Source of the DNA: Candidatus Omnitrophota bacterium
Lineage (GTDB): Bacteria > Hinthialibacterota > Hinthialibacteria > Hinthialibacterales > JAKPRU01
Assembly (NCBI GenBank): GCA_029570205.1
Contig: JAKQSI010000093.1
Location: 62,001 to 126,000, forward strand
Reading direction: 5' to 3'
Length of the DNA stretch: 64,000 nucleotides
Part shown: positions 25,982-37,118 of the stretch, piece by piece
Layout: each line of letters starts with the position of its first letter
Position numbering within the stretch: position 1 is the first letter of the stretch
Translations under genes and position numbers: made by a program
The notes under the pieces: model-generated
What the model saw: only the letters and a program-made list of their open reading frames with translations
What the model was told of the DNA's origin: nothing
The model's database searches: none

Positions 25982-27235
25982 TCAGGCAATAGACCAGTCT
26001 GCATACAGAGGGAAGGCATCGCACAGATCCCGGACTTTCTCGCGTGTAGAGCGGATGACTTCCTCGTGCAGTTTAGATTCGATCACATCGGCGATCCAAT
26101 CCCCGATCTGCTCCATTTCCGTGATGCCCATGCCCCGCGTGGAAAGCGCCGGGGTCCCGATGCGGATTCCGCTGGTGACCATGGGATTTTGGGGATCGTT
26201 CAGGACGGTGTTTTTGTTGGTGGTGATGCCGGCGCGCTCCAGGGCCAGCTCGGTGTCCTTGCCGGTCAGCCCGTTCGGGACCAGGTTGACCAGCATGAGG
26301 TGGGTATCCGTGCCGCCTGTGACAAGACGAATCCCCCGGTCGGTCAGGCGTTTCGCAAGAGCGTGTGCGTTGTCGATCACACGCTGTTGATAGGTTTTGA
26401 ACTGCGGTTGAAGGGCTTCTCCGAAGGCGACGGCTTTCGCCGCGATGACGTGCATCAAAGGTCCTCCCTGGGTGAAGGGGAAAACCCTCTTATTCACTTC
26501 TTTTTTGTATTCCTCGCCGCAGAGAATCAATCCCCCGCGAGGTCCCCGCAAGGTTTTGTGAGTGGTGCTGGTTACGATGTCGCATGATCCGATAGGGGTC
26601 GGGTGCAGGTCGGTTGCGACCAGCCCGGCTGTGTGCGCAATATCGGCGACCACTTTCGCCCCGGCCTCATGCGCTATCTCCGCAAACCGCGCAAAGTCGA
26701 TTGCGCGGGGGTACGCGCTCGTTCCAAGGATCACGAGATCGGGATGATTCTTTTTGACGGATGCAATGAAATCGTCCGGTTCCAGGCGTTCCGTTTCCGG
26801 ATTGAGTTCATACGAGACTGCCTGGAACAACTGCCCGGAGAAATTGACAGGGGCGCCATGTGTCAAATGACCGCCATGAGGCAGTTTCATTCCCATGATC
26901 TTTGTGCCGGGTTCCACCAGGGCCAGATAGGCCGCCAGGTTGGCTTGGGAGCCGGAATGAGGCTGGACATTGGCATGATCCGCGCCGAACAGTTTTTTCG
27001 CCCGTTCGATGGCCAGGTTCTCCGCGATATCCACCGATTCGCAACCGCCATAATAACGCCGTCCCGGATACCCCTCAGCGTACTTATTGTTCAGCGGCGT
27101 ACCGAGAGCCGCCAAGACCGCCGGAGAGCAAAAATTCTCCGATGCAATCATTTCCAGGGTGAACCGTTGACGGTCAACCTCGCCCTTCACGGCCTGGTAG
27201 ACCTCAGGGTCGGCGGAAGCGAGACAGGAACACAC
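25982..27235 (-). CDS. glyA: Serine hydroxymethyltransferase
   Basis: GlyA converts serine and tetrahydrofolate to glycine and 5,10-methylene-THF, using PLP. It has the family's N-terminal block [40 protein letters not shown], the PLP-lysine site [14 protein letters not shown], and the C-terminal [15 protein letters not shown]. The start is GTG 27235 because AAGGAG lies seven bases upstream and the protein then begins [14 protein letters not shown], as in other SHMTs, giving 417 residues. Longer frames upstream would run into the tRNA-Phe gene. Monocistronic by appearance, downstream of the tRNA terminator. Confidence 0.96.
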   Translation of the reverse strand: MCSCLASADPEVYQAVKGEVDRQRFTLEMIASENFCSPAVLAALGTPLNNKYAEGYPGRRYYGGCESVDIAENLAIERAKKLFGADHANVQPHSGSQANLAAYLALVEPGTKIMGMKLPHGGHLTHGAPVNFSGQLFQAVSYELNPETERLEPDDFIASVKKNHPDLVILGTSAYPRAIDFARFAEIAHEAGAKVVADIAHTAGLVATDLHPTPIGSCDIVTSTTHKTLRGPRGGLILCGEEYKKEVNKRVFPFTQGGPLMHVIAAKAVAFGEALQPQFKTYQQRVIDNAHALAKRLTDRGIRLVTGGTDTHLMLVNLVPNGLTGKDTELALERAGITTNKNTVLNDPQNPMVTSGIRIGTPALSTRGMGITEMEQIGDWIADVIESKLHEEVIRSTREKVRDLCDAFPLYADWSIA

Positions 27236-27320
27236 GGCAGTTCTCCTTATGAAACGCGGCGCTGAAGAATGCAGATCGCGCAATTTCCCGGTTGCCTCTC
27301 CTGAAGAAGGAGGGATTCTC

Positions 27321-27349
27321 ATCGTACTGATCGTCCTGCCTTTCGCCAA
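27321..27349 (-). promoter_or_regulatory. Possible glyA promoter
   Basis: On the minus strand TTGGCG (27344-27349) and TACGAT (27321-27326) are separated by 17 bases, about 86 bases before the GTG. Both boxes match the consensus at four of six positions. Confidence 0.3.
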
Positions 27350-27371
27350 GGGAAGACAACCGGTCCGAAAA

Positions 27372-27400
27372 TGAAAACGGCTCCCGTTGACGGGGGCCGT
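27372..27400 (-). terminator. Terminator after tRNA-Phe
   Basis: On the minus strand ACGGCCCCCG pairs with CGGGAGCCGT (one mismatch) over a four-base loop, followed by TTTTCATTTTC. It lies 13 bases beyond the tRNA 3' end. Confidence 0.65.
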
Positions 27401-27412
27401 ATGAAAATCGAG

Positions 27413-27485
<73 letters not shown>

Positions 27486-27500
27486 TTTGAGGTGTCGCTT

Positions 27501-27529
27501 CTTTTACCCGTTCTACCGATTCCTGTCAA
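27501..27529 (-). promoter_or_regulatory. Promoter of tRNA-Phe
   Basis: On the minus strand a perfect TTGACA (27524-27529) is 17 bases from TAAAAG (27501-27506), whose downstream edge is 15 bases from the tRNA 5' end. Confidence 0.6.
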
Positions 27530-27562
27530 GAAACCATGTCCGAATTGAGGGATAAAAGGCTC

Positions 27563-28018
27563 TCAATCCCAGCCCAGAAGATAGCTCATTTGAAGCCGGG
27601 TGTCTTTCAAACGCCTTGCAACAAGCGTGGAGATCATCTCCATCAGGGAAGCTTTCAGCAATACATCCTCCTCCAGGAGTTTCAGCAACGGCTCGCGGGG
27701 AATTCGGAGAAGCGTGGACTGTTCCATGCACAGGCAGGATGCGGTCAGGAGATGAGGGGGAACCAGAGCGGACCAGCCGAAAAACTCGCCTCTTTCCGCG
27801 AAATCCACAACGACTTTTCGATGCCTCGGCAACTCCATTTCAACGGCAACTCGCCCGGAAAGAACAAGATACAATGCATCAGCCACGTCATTTGTTCGAT
27901 AAACGTAAGTCTCGGAAGGACAATCCATTAGATCGGAAATTTGTGCCAATTTCCGGACCTGTTCGGGGCTGTAACTTTTCAGACACTCGAGACCTTGAAG
28001 AAGTTCCGGTGGGACCAT
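27563..28018 (-). CDS. Cyclic nucleotide-binding domain protein (Crp-like, no DNA-binding domain)
   Basis: A 151-residue cNMP-binding (CAP effector) domain. Residues roughly 35-110 show the beta-roll pattern ALYLVLSGRVAVEMEL followed by the ERGEFFGWSALVPPHLL phosphate-binding cassette. The usual Arg that contacts the cyclic phosphate (RTA/RSA) is not clear: the equivalent is LTASCLC, so the ligand is uncertain. It ends with a helix (VARRLKDTRLQMSYLLGWD) and has no helix-turn-helix, so it is not a Crp-type regulator by itself. ATG 28018 has AAGG nearby; TTG 28033 is an alternative. Function unknown. Confidence 0.75.
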   Translation of the reverse strand: MVPPELLQGLECLKSYSPEQVRKLAQISDLMDCPSETYVYRTNDVADALYLVLSGRVAVEMELPRHRKVVVDFAERGEFFGWSALVPPHLLTASCLCMEQSTLLRIPREPLLKLLEEDVLLKASLMEMISTLVARRLKDTRLQMSYLLGWD

Positions 28019-28400
28019 TTTGATACCTTGCAATTGAGAATCGGATTGGACTGCCCGTCTTTCCGGACCGGATTATGTCCGTTTTGAAACGTGGCAAGCC
28101 TATCACCCGCCTGTTCGAAGATCAATCCCATTGGAAAAGCAATCTTTCTCGTCCGGGTCGAGATCGCCCGGAAGGGAGCGGATTCGGAGTGGATACATCG
28201 GAACGGTTGCAGAGGAAACCGATATTTTTGCGGGAGTTTTTTTGCTTTGCATTCTTTTCCATAATAGGCTGATAACACAGAACTTAAGGGAAATATAAGG
28301 GTCCGGAGCGCAGAAAATATGCCGGGGGGACTTGCAAATTTGTGAGTGGGACACTACAATTCTGATTCTGCGAGTGAGCGAATTCTTCTGAATTTGGCTC

Positions 28401-28428
28401 TTGCATTGTGAGATACACCTGATATCAT
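28401..28428 (+). promoter_or_regulatory. Candidate rRNA promoter
   Basis: TTGCAT (28401-28406), 16-base spacer, TATCAT (28423-28428). It lies upstream of the boxA and processing arm, as an rRNA promoter should. The -35 is weak. Confidence 0.3.
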
Positions 28429-28490
28429 AATAGGTGGTTCAAAAATCCACTCGGAGAGAGTGGGGCCGCTTCTGTGTCGATGGAGCGGGC

Positions 28491-28502
28491 GTTCTTTGAC
28501 AA
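28491..28502 (+). promoter_or_regulatory. boxA-like antitermination site in the 23S leader
   Basis: GTTCTTTGACAA resembles the rRNA boxA (consensus near TGYTCTTTRAMAA). It is placed between the candidate promoter and the processing stem, where NusB-NusE antitermination acts in other rRNA operons. Confidence 0.5.
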
Positions 28503-28523
28503 GAGAATAGCAAAGTGTTGTAT

Positions 28524-28544
28524 AGGTAGTGGGACAATACTGCG
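28524..28544 (+). promoter_or_regulatory. 23S processing stem, left arm
   Basis: AGGTAGTGGGACAATACTGC and the next base pair with 31582-31602 downstream of the 23S gene: 21 positions with one mismatch and one G-U. Such a stem is the substrate for RNase III-type excision of pre-23S. Confidence 0.8.
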
Positions 28545-28559
28545 TGTGTAAACGGGTAT

Positions 28560-31568
<3,009 letters not shown>

Positions 31569-31581
31569 CCCCCGTAAGCCG

Positions 31582-31602
31582 CGTAGTATTGTCCCACCAC
31601 CT
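31582..31602 (+). promoter_or_regulatory. 23S processing stem, right arm
   Basis: CGTAGTATTGTCCCACCACC is the complement of 28524-28544 and lies just beyond the 3' end of the 23S gene. Confidence 0.8.
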
Positions 31603-31671
31603 GGACAACAACTTTGTTTTCGTCAGTCACCCGACCGGCTGACTGTTCAGGGTGATTCATAGAAATCAGAT

Positions 31672-31790
31672 TTTGGGTGGCCATAGCGGCGGGGATCCAC
31701 CTGTTCCCATCTCGAACACAGAAGTTAAGCCCGCTCGCGCCGATGGTACTGCCGGGGACACCCGGTGGGAGAGTAGGTCGTCGCCCAAAT
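31672..31790 (+). rRNA. 5S ribosomal RNA
   Basis: TTTGGGTGGCCATAGCGGCG begins the molecule and its end GTCGTCGCCCAAAT closes helix I (UUUGGGUG with CGCCCAAA). Internal blocks CCCATCTCGAACACAGAAGT and CGGTGGGAGAGTAGG are standard 5S motifs. It is about 119 bases, 104 bases after the 23S end, and followed by a strong terminator. Confidence 0.95.
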
Positions 31791-31795
31791 CCTTC

Positions 31796-31823
31796 AATAA
31801 ACCCCGCTTCGGCGGGGTTTATT
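31796..31823 (+). terminator. rRNA operon terminator
   Basis: AATAAACCCCGC pairs perfectly over 12 bp with GCGGGGTTTATT around a TTCG loop, five bases after 5S. The 3' arm ends in TTTATTAT. Confidence 0.9.
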
Positions 31824-31986
31824 ATCGGTTGATGGAGTGAACATCTGTTCAGTTCACTTTCCGACATTCGTTTGCTCTACATCCCCTTTTTTGCGCCTCC
31901 CGACAGCATTTCCTTGCCGATGCCACCAGGGTCATACCCGGAGACTCTTTCACCTGGTGCCCGACTTGCACTTGTGCGCTCCACCG

Positions 31987-32367
31987 TTTGAAATACTCCT
32001 GGCGGAGGATGATCCGGTCGCCCAGCCACTGATTCCGCGCAAAATATACAGATATCTGGTGGGAGATCAGGTTTTGGAAGAGGCGGACGGGCGTATCGGC
32101 AGGTTGTTTCGTGCCTATGAGGTATTTGGCGCATAGGGTGGGGAAAAGTTTGTGATTCCCATGCCCGGAGGGAGCCGGTCAGCGGCAGCTAGCGTTGCGG
32201 AACGGATTCGCGGCACGTTGGCCACCGGACCGATTTTGACGAAGCCGGACACCGTTGTTCTAACCGCGAGCTTCGGGGTTTGCGAGGTGACCGTGGATCG
32301 GGAATTCGAAACGGTCTTCGAGGAAATCCCTGCTTCTAACTGTCTGACCTGTATAGATTTACAATGA
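31987..32367 (+). pseudogene. Decayed response regulator/GGDEF (diguanylate cyclase) gene
   Basis: A single frame reads ILLAEDDPVAQPL, the start of a receiver domain, and jumps directly to GGDEF-domain sequence VGDQVLEEADGRIGRLF. An in-frame TAG at 32134-32136 then interrupts it, after which the same frame gives GGEKFVIPMPGGSRS (GGDEF replaced by GGEKF), ASVAERIRGTLA and VLTASFGVCEVTVDREFETV. The intact gene would have been about 300 residues (REC-GGDEF, PleD-like), so roughly 200 residues are missing between the two parts, and there is a nonsense codon. No start codon is obvious. It is almost certainly non-functional. Confidence 0.7.
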
Positions 32368-32483
32368 AAGCATTTTATCAGGTCCGAACGGAACAAATGA
32401 ATTGTTTTATAGATATCTAAAGATTGTCGTTTTTATGCCGATAATTAGGACGAAAAACTAAAGGTGTATCTACAGGTGCCGAA

Positions 32484-32663
32484 ATGGGAATTGCGGCTGT
32501 TGAAGGTGCCATAGGCTTGCCCAACCTGATGGGCGCGCTGCTCCAGGCGACGATGCAAAAGTCCCTGGAATTGGCCGCACAGCAGGCAGCAGTAAACCTT
32601 CCCCTCGAGTCTCAGGCCGTCTCGATTGAGGGGCTTGGCGAGGTTATCGACGTCTACGCATAA
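32484..32663 (+). CDS. Small Ala/Leu-rich protein, possibly of the YjfB motility type
   Basis: A 59-residue protein (MGIAAVEGAIGLPNLMGALL...) with AGGTG five bases before the ATG. The central part (MQKSLELAAQQAAVNLPLES) is an amphipathic helix. The pattern MxIAAxxxA...L...ATMQKSLEL...QQA recalls the short YjfB family described as putative motility proteins, but the likeness is weak. It lies in an otherwise decayed region, near a YvyF-like gene. It may be real or chance. Confidence 0.3.
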   Translation: MGIAAVEGAIGLPNLMGALLQATMQKSLELAAQQAAVNLPLESQAVSIEGLGEVIDVYA

Positions 32664-33070
32664 ATTCCGCGCAGGACCCTTCCCCCACCATCCTTTCAAT
32701 CCGGATTTTCCTGAATCCCCCTCTCTTTGTTCTCCTTGCAGTCGATTTTTGATTCCGTTTGATTTCATCCGGTTCGAATGAAGAGCGGTAGATTCTGTTT
32801 GGGGATCTGATGTTATGTCCGGCAGATTTGTCGGATCGCAATTCTTTTCCTCCGACTTCAGTTTGATGTGCGGGAAACCGATAACTTGAGTCAGTTGGTT
32901 GTCTGTGGCGGCCGGTAAGGAGGAGCCTGGTCCGGTCGGCTGTTTTATTCTGCTACTCGGGTTGTTTACGCCTGCCTGATTTTTCCGTTTCGCGAACGGT
33001 GAATCCCTTCGAGGGCTTTGAGAGGAACATTATGCACGGTTGGATCGTCGATCCGGCCGGGGGAGGTATC
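32664..33070. other. Intergenic region, no gene seen
   Basis: About 400 bases without a convincing coding sequence; a short inverted repeat CCGTT/AACGG sits at 32985-32999. The ribosome site for the next gene is at 33061-33066. Confidence 0.4.
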
Positions 33071-33499
33071 ATGTTTGGAAATTGCGATGTATGTCAGAAA
33101 TACGGTCCGGTGGATAAGTACGGTTGCTGCAAGTCCTGCGCGAAGACCGAGGAAGACCTCATTGCGGTTGCGCGTGAGTTCATCCGCCGCCACAGCAAGG
33201 TGCAAATCACCGATCTGGCGGAGGCGCTGGGGATCGATCCGGCTCGGGTCTTCAAGTGGTTGCAGCAGGGGCGCCTCCGTACTACCGCAGCAAGGCAGAT
33301 TTGTCCCGATTGCGGTCAGCCTGTTCTGAACGGTCTTTTCTGCGGATGTACTCGGTACGTGGAAACCATCACCCCCAATGGAGCCGATGCGAAATCCCAT
33401 GGAACTCCCCGGCGTGTTCAAGCCAAGTGGGAAGAATACTGGTTTACCAAGTCCAGGATTCATCGCCACCGCCATCGTCGAATCTGGCTGAGTACTTAG
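33071..33499 (+). CDS. YvyF-like flagellar-operon zinc-ribbon protein
   Basis: A 142-residue protein with a Cys pair set at the N-terminus (CDVCQKYGPVDKYGCCKSC), a middle helical domain resembling a helix-turn-helix (VQITDLAEALGIDPARVFKW), and a second zinc knuckle (CPDCGQPVLNGLFCGC). This zinc ribbon-HTH-zinc ribbon order matches the YvyF/TIGR03826 flagellar operon protein. ATG 33071 has GGGAGG four bases upstream. The C-terminal 35 residues are basic and look unlike the family (IHRHRHRRIWLST). The role of this family is poorly known; in Bacillus it is encoded with flgM. Confidence 0.55.
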   Translation: MFGNCDVCQKYGPVDKYGCCKSCAKTEEDLIAVAREFIRRHSKVQITDLAEALGIDPARVFKWLQQGRLRTTAARQICPDCGQPVLNGLFCGCTRYVETITPNGADAKSHGTPRRVQAKWEEYWFTKSRIHRHRHRRIWLST

Positions 33500-33536
33500 G
33501 GTAGCTGCCAGGCAGAGACGCATGGCCCACTGGTGG

Positions 33537-33556
33537 GACAGGCCTCCGTGCCTGTC
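33537..33556. repeat. Hairpin repeat unit of the AGGC/GCCT family
   Basis: GACAGGC (33537-33543) pairs with GCCTGTC (33550-33556) over six bases. The core resembles the hairpin units at 2793, 3754, 9413 and 10927. Confidence 0.5.
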
Positions 33557-33557
33557 G

Positions 33558-33670
33558 ATGGGCGAGCTTTCTCAGGAGCGAAGCGTGTACATCTCGCCGT
33601 TCGAACGCGCAAGCCTGAGATCGCCATGTCGCCGCCCTTCGCAGACTCCGGGCAGCTCCTCGCGATGACG
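33558..33670. repeat. Dispersed repeat of the GTCATCGCGAGGAGC type
   Basis: The minus strand from 33670 reads CGTCATCGCGAGGAGCTGCC, then GAAGGGCGGCGACATGGCGA and TCTCAGG. This resembles the widespread GTCATTGCGAGGAGCGAAGC...GCAATCTC type of intergenic repeat seen in many environmental genomes. A further GAGCGAAGC block is present near 33575-33585. Confidence 0.45.
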
Positions 33671-33704
33671 TGATGCTCTGTAAAGGCAATTCGGTTACAC
33701 AACA

Positions 33705-34817
33705 CTAGGGATTTGAGGGGATTGTCTGGGTGTTCCCGCGCAAGATATTCAAGATTTGCTCTCCGGAGCGTGCCAACAGGCTGAGCAACGCATCGGTGAC
33801 TTCCGTGTCGTAGGCGGTTCCCCGGTTGTCCTTGAAGTAGGTGATGATCTGCGGTGCGGGCCAGGCCGGTTTATAGCAACGCTCCGTCGCCAGCGCATCA
33901 CACACCTCCGCCACAATCAGCATCCGGCTGGGCAACGCGATTTCATCCCCTTTCAGGCCTTGTGGATATCCTTTCCCGTCCACTCGCTCATGATGTTCAT
34001 GCACGAACACGGAGACTTCCGCGAGGGACCCGATGGGAGCCAGGATCTTGTAGCCGGTCTCCGAATGAGTCTTCATAATCTCATATTCTTCCGGGGTGAG
34101 TTTATCGGGTTTGAGCAGAATGCTGTCCGGAATCCCGATCTTTCCGATATCGTGAAGCAGCCCTGCGATCCTCAGAGATTCGTTATATTCCTTGGGCAGG
34201 GAGAGCTCGCGGGCAAGAGTCAAGACGAAGTTGGAAACCCGTGCACCATGCCCCTTCGTATATAGATCTCTGGCCTCCAAAGCCAGAGAAAGCGATTCAA
34301 TGGAATGAATCAGGAATCCCTTGATTTCCCTGGTTTGTTCCTCCACCTTCTGTTCCAGATAGTTGCGATACTCAATGTTTTCCAGAACCAGTCGTCGTCG
34401 TTCCAGGGCACGGGAGGCGATCAGTTCCACAAGGTCGAGGTTGAAGGGTTTGGTGAGAAAATCATAAGCCCCGAGGCGTACGGCCGAGACCGCATCCTCC
34501 AGAGTCGGCTGGCCGGTCATGAGAATAACCGGAATGTTCTGGTCCAAGACGATGACTTCTCTGAGGATATCGATGCCGGTCAGGCCGGGCATATAGATGT
34601 CCGTGTATACAAGATCGAAGTCGAACTGCCTGCTCTGAATGCGTTCGAGCGCTCGACGCCCGTCGGTGAATGGCTCCGTTTCGTATCCCAGCATTCGGAG
34701 GAATTCGCCCAGCATTGCGCAGATGTCGACCTCGTCGTCGATTATGGCGATGCGCGGCTTGAGATCGGGTCTGTTCGGTCGGTATAAAGTGGTTTGGATT
34801 CCTGGCGGCATACGCAT
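33705..34817 (-). CDS. RpfG-like response regulator: receiver plus HD-GYP
   Basis: A two-domain response regulator, likely a cyclic-di-GMP phosphodiesterase switched by phosphorylation. The receiver (about residues 22-140) has the acidic pair IIDDE, phosphorylation Asp in LVYTDIYMPG, MTGQ and TKPF. A coiled-coil linker leads to the HD-GYP domain: GHGARVSNFVLTLA, LLHDIGKIGIPDSILLKP, HHERVDGKGYPQGLKGDEI (GKGYP variant of GSGYP) and AEVCDALATERCYK. Metal ligands appear intact. Divergently transcribed from the next response regulator gene with about 125 bases between starts, suggesting a shared control region. Start could be ATG 34817, ATG 34811 or TTG 34829. Confidence 0.9.
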   Translation of the reverse strand: MRMPPGIQTTLYRPNRPDLKPRIAIIDDEVDICAMLGEFLRMLGYETEPFTDGRRALERIQSRQFDFDLVYTDIYMPGLTGIDILREVIVLDQNIPVILMTGQPTLEDAVSAVRLGAYDFLTKPFNLDLVELIASRALERRRLVLENIEYRNYLEQKVEEQTREIKGFLIHSIESLSLALEARDLYTKGHGARVSNFVLTLARELSLPKEYNESLRIAGLLHDIGKIGIPDSILLKPDKLTPEEYEIMKTHSETGYKILAPIGSLAEVSVFVHEHHERVDGKGYPQGLKGDEIALPSRMLIVAEVCDALATERCYKPAWPAPQIITYFKDNRGTAYDTEVTDALLSLLARSGEQILNILRGNTQTIPSNP

Positions 34818-34943
34818 ATATCTGAACAAAGAACTTAGCGTAGGTATTTTACTCTATGAGGTCGGTTGAATCGAGGGTGTGCCTGTCCTCGAGTGATTTG
34901 GGTGATAGACTGATAGAAATGCGACAGGCGGACTGAGTGGAAA

Positions 34944-36188
34944 ATGGAACAGGACCGATTGATTCTCCTTGTTGACGATAATTCACAGTACCGATCTGCG
35001 GTGGCTCGAAATCTCACAGTGGAGGGGTACCGTGTTTTGGAGGCGGAGGACAGCACGCAAGCTCTGGAGCAGCTTCAGCGTGAATCTCCCGTTGCGATTA
35101 TTACTGACTTGGATATGCGTACCCATGATGAAGGACTGCAATTGATCCGGCAGGTCAAGCGAAATTACCCGCATCTTCCGGTCGTGATGGTGTCGGCTGT
35201 TGGGGGATTTGATGAAGGCGCGCTGGCTCGTCAGTATGGGGCCATGTACGTTGTCAGCAAATCCAGGATCGACGCGGAAATCGAGAGGTTATACGAGCGG
35301 TTGGATCGGATTTGCCGGTATCGTGATGAGATCGATGCACTTCGGGATCTCGTGGAAACCGCGGACAGTGGAACGGGTATGGATCGTCGGCAGCTATACG
35401 AACGGCTGGATCGTCTGTTGCAAGAGCAGGACCTGGATGCCGGGATGAAAGGGGTGGTGTTCGAGTTACGGGACCGGTTGGAGGTTTCCGAGCGCAGGGA
35501 GAGTCGTTCGGGGCGCCCGACGGTGGATCTGCAGGGCGCGCTGAACGAATTGCGCACGTTCCTGCCGGAATTGGATTCCCTCCACCCGGAAACTCAGACG
35601 ATGCTGGCCATCGGGTATCATTTGGAGCAATCGGAACCGAGCGCCGGCTTGTCTGTCTCAAGGAATGCCTGTTTCTCCTATTCCTTTGCGGTTGAGAATG
35701 AGGTGAAGAACCGTGTCGGCAGGCGCATCACTCGATTCTTGACGGGTGGGGAGGCCGAGAAGATTCTTCGGGAACTGTATGATCCCAAAATCGATAACCT
35801 GGACATCTTTTTCAACCAATACATTGTGCGAACGATTCAGGCAAACGACCTGGATGTGAATTCGGACATCACGCGCCAAGTTCTTGAACGGATGCTTCGT
35901 CACCGGCAGAAGTACAAGCCGGATGGCTTGAAGGCGCTGGGGGTCATGTTTTTCTGCTTTGGTCGAACATTCAGTTTTCAGGGAGCCTGCGGAACCGTGA
36001 CCGTGAAGAATCCCATGGGACTGAAAGGACTGGAGGACGATCAGACGATGAGGCTTTCAGGATTCCTGATTCGCCTGCAACATTTGAGAAATCCGTTTGT
36101 TCATCCGGAGTTCAGTGATCGGGAGAAAACGGTTTGCATCCGGGATACAGCTATCGAGTGTCTGCGGTTGGCATCCTATCTGGTATGA
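34944..36188 (+). CDS. Response regulator with HEPN-like C-terminal domain
   Basis: Residues 1-120 are a CheY-like receiver: VDDN at 10-13, phosphorylation Asp D55 in ITDLDM, S in VMVSAV, K in VVSKSR. A coiled-coil region (about 108-185) follows. The last 230 residues match no domain I know; near the end, 382-RNPFVHPEF-390, preceded by LIRLQHL, is an R-x4-H motif in a helix as found in HEPN domains (RNases or RNA/nucleotide-binding modules). The middle contains KNRVGRRITRFL and a long stretch SRNACFSYSFAVENEVKNR. The ATG is 127 bases from the divergent HD-GYP regulator. Output is unknown, and the HEPN link is inference from the motif only. Confidence 0.7.
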   Translation: MEQDRLILLVDDNSQYRSAVARNLTVEGYRVLEAEDSTQALEQLQRESPVAIITDLDMRTHDEGLQLIRQVKRNYPHLPVVMVSAVGGFDEGALARQYGAMYVVSKSRIDAEIERLYERLDRICRYRDEIDALRDLVETADSGTGMDRRQLYERLDRLLQEQDLDAGMKGVVFELRDRLEVSERRESRSGRPTVDLQGALNELRTFLPELDSLHPETQTMLAIGYHLEQSEPSAGLSVSRNACFSYSFAVENEVKNRVGRRITRFLTGGEAEKILRELYDPKIDNLDIFFNQYIVRTIQANDLDVNSDITRQVLERMLRHRQKYKPDGLKALGVMFFCFGRTFSFQGACGTVTVKNPMGLKGLEDDQTMRLSGFLIRLQHLRNPFVHPEFSDREKTVCIRDTAIECLRLASYLV

Positions 36189-36247
36189 GCGGAACGGGCA
36201 TGAAACTCGTCGTTGATCTTGTGACTTGCTTTTGCGGTTGTGAATAT

Positions 36248-36263
36248 GCTAACGTGCGTTAGC
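36248..36263. repeat. Hairpin after the response regulator
   Basis: GCTAAC (36248-36253) pairs with GTTAGC (36258-36263) over a four-base loop, 60 bases after the stop codon. No U-run follows. Confidence 0.3.
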
Positions 36264-36401
36264 TGGTGTCCGGTTGCATTGAAAATCCCATGAAACGTCA
36301 ATGTCAGGGGCAATTCCCGGTGGAGGAGACAGAAACGGGATAGGCGCGGAATTGCACAGTTGGAACTTCGACGATATCCCGGCATCTCACTCGACGCTCT
36401 T

Positions 36402-37118
36402 ATGAAGAGTTTGGCATTTAACCTTGCTTTTAAAGTCCACCGCAATGAAATCCCATTCGCCGAGGGGATCCTGAAAGCGAATGCGGAGGGGGCGGCGGAG
36501 GATTTTCTGGACGCGCTGAATTCGCTTGCCGGCGAAGTACGCTATGATCCGGCGCAGCTTCCCGACCTTTTGGCACAGGCACAGGGTGCGGCCGGCGGAT
36601 CAGCCGGGCAGCCGCTGCAAGAGCTGAAGCCGAGTGTGGATCTCTCTGCTCTATTCGAAGAACTGAACAATCTCCACAGGAAGAAACGGGATTTGGAAGA
36701 GGGAATCGCGACTCTCAAGACGATGGCGGCCCAGCGCTATCCCATGATTGTTCCGGGGGTCAATTCCGTTTTGCTTCTCATCACCTTTGGGGTATTTGTC
36801 ATGATTCTTTTTGCCATGCAGCAGACAATCCTGGGACTGATTTTTATTCTGGTCGGGTTGGTCGGAGCCGGACTGTTCTATATAAAGGATATGAAAGTGT
36901 TGCAGAAACAACGTGCGGAAGCCGAGAGACGTCGGGCGAAACACGAGGCGGAAATTGCAAGATTGCAGGCCCTGCTGGAGGAAAATGAGAAACTGACGGC
37001 AACCAAAGAGGCCGAACTGAAGGCTGCCCAGCAAGCCATCGTTACCGCGCGCCAGGATGTATTCCGGTCGGTAGGCGGATCCCCCGAAGCGCCACGATTG
37101 GATATCAGAAATGAATGA
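36402..37118 (+). CDS. Membrane-anchored coiled-coil protein, unrecognised
   Basis: I do not recognise the family. Residues 1-75 form a helical N-terminal part (KVHRNEIPFAEGILKANAEG). A coiled coil around 85-110 precedes two adjacent membrane helices at about 120-165 (VNSVLLLITFGVFVMILFAM, then LGLIFILVGLVGAGLFYI), and a second long charged coiled coil follows (QRAEAERRRAKHEAEIARLQ). The C-terminal tail is short. This resembles a bitopic signal or scaffold protein. ATG 36402 is the first good start; a TTG at 36360 extends it. Overlaps the next small gene by eight bases, so co-translated. Confidence 0.55.
   Translation: MKSLAFNLAFKVHRNEIPFAEGILKANAEGAAEDFLDALNSLAGEVRYDPAQLPDLLAQAQGAAGGSAGQPLQELKPSVDLSALFEELNNLHRKKRDLEEGIATLKTMAAQRYPMIVPGVNSVLLLITFGVFVMILFAMQQTILGLIFILVGLVGAGLFYIKDMKVLQKQRAEAERRRAKHEAEIARLQALLEENEKLTATKEAELKAAQQAIVTARQDVFRSVGGSPEAPRLDIRNE

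Noticed and set aside
25982-27349. Riboswitch upstream of glyA
   Set aside because: The 86-base leader after the candidate promoter shows no glycine, SAM or THF riboswitch core.
28496-28524. TTGACA at 28496 with TGTATA at 28519 as the rRNA promoter
   Set aside because: Transcription would then start inside the left arm of the 23S processing stem, and the motif fits boxA better.
32445-32768. Minus-strand 107-codon frame with VDVDNLAK, faintly like RusA resolvase
   Set aside because: Only one short motif resembles RusA and the rest does not; the opposite strand has a better small frame with a ribosome site.
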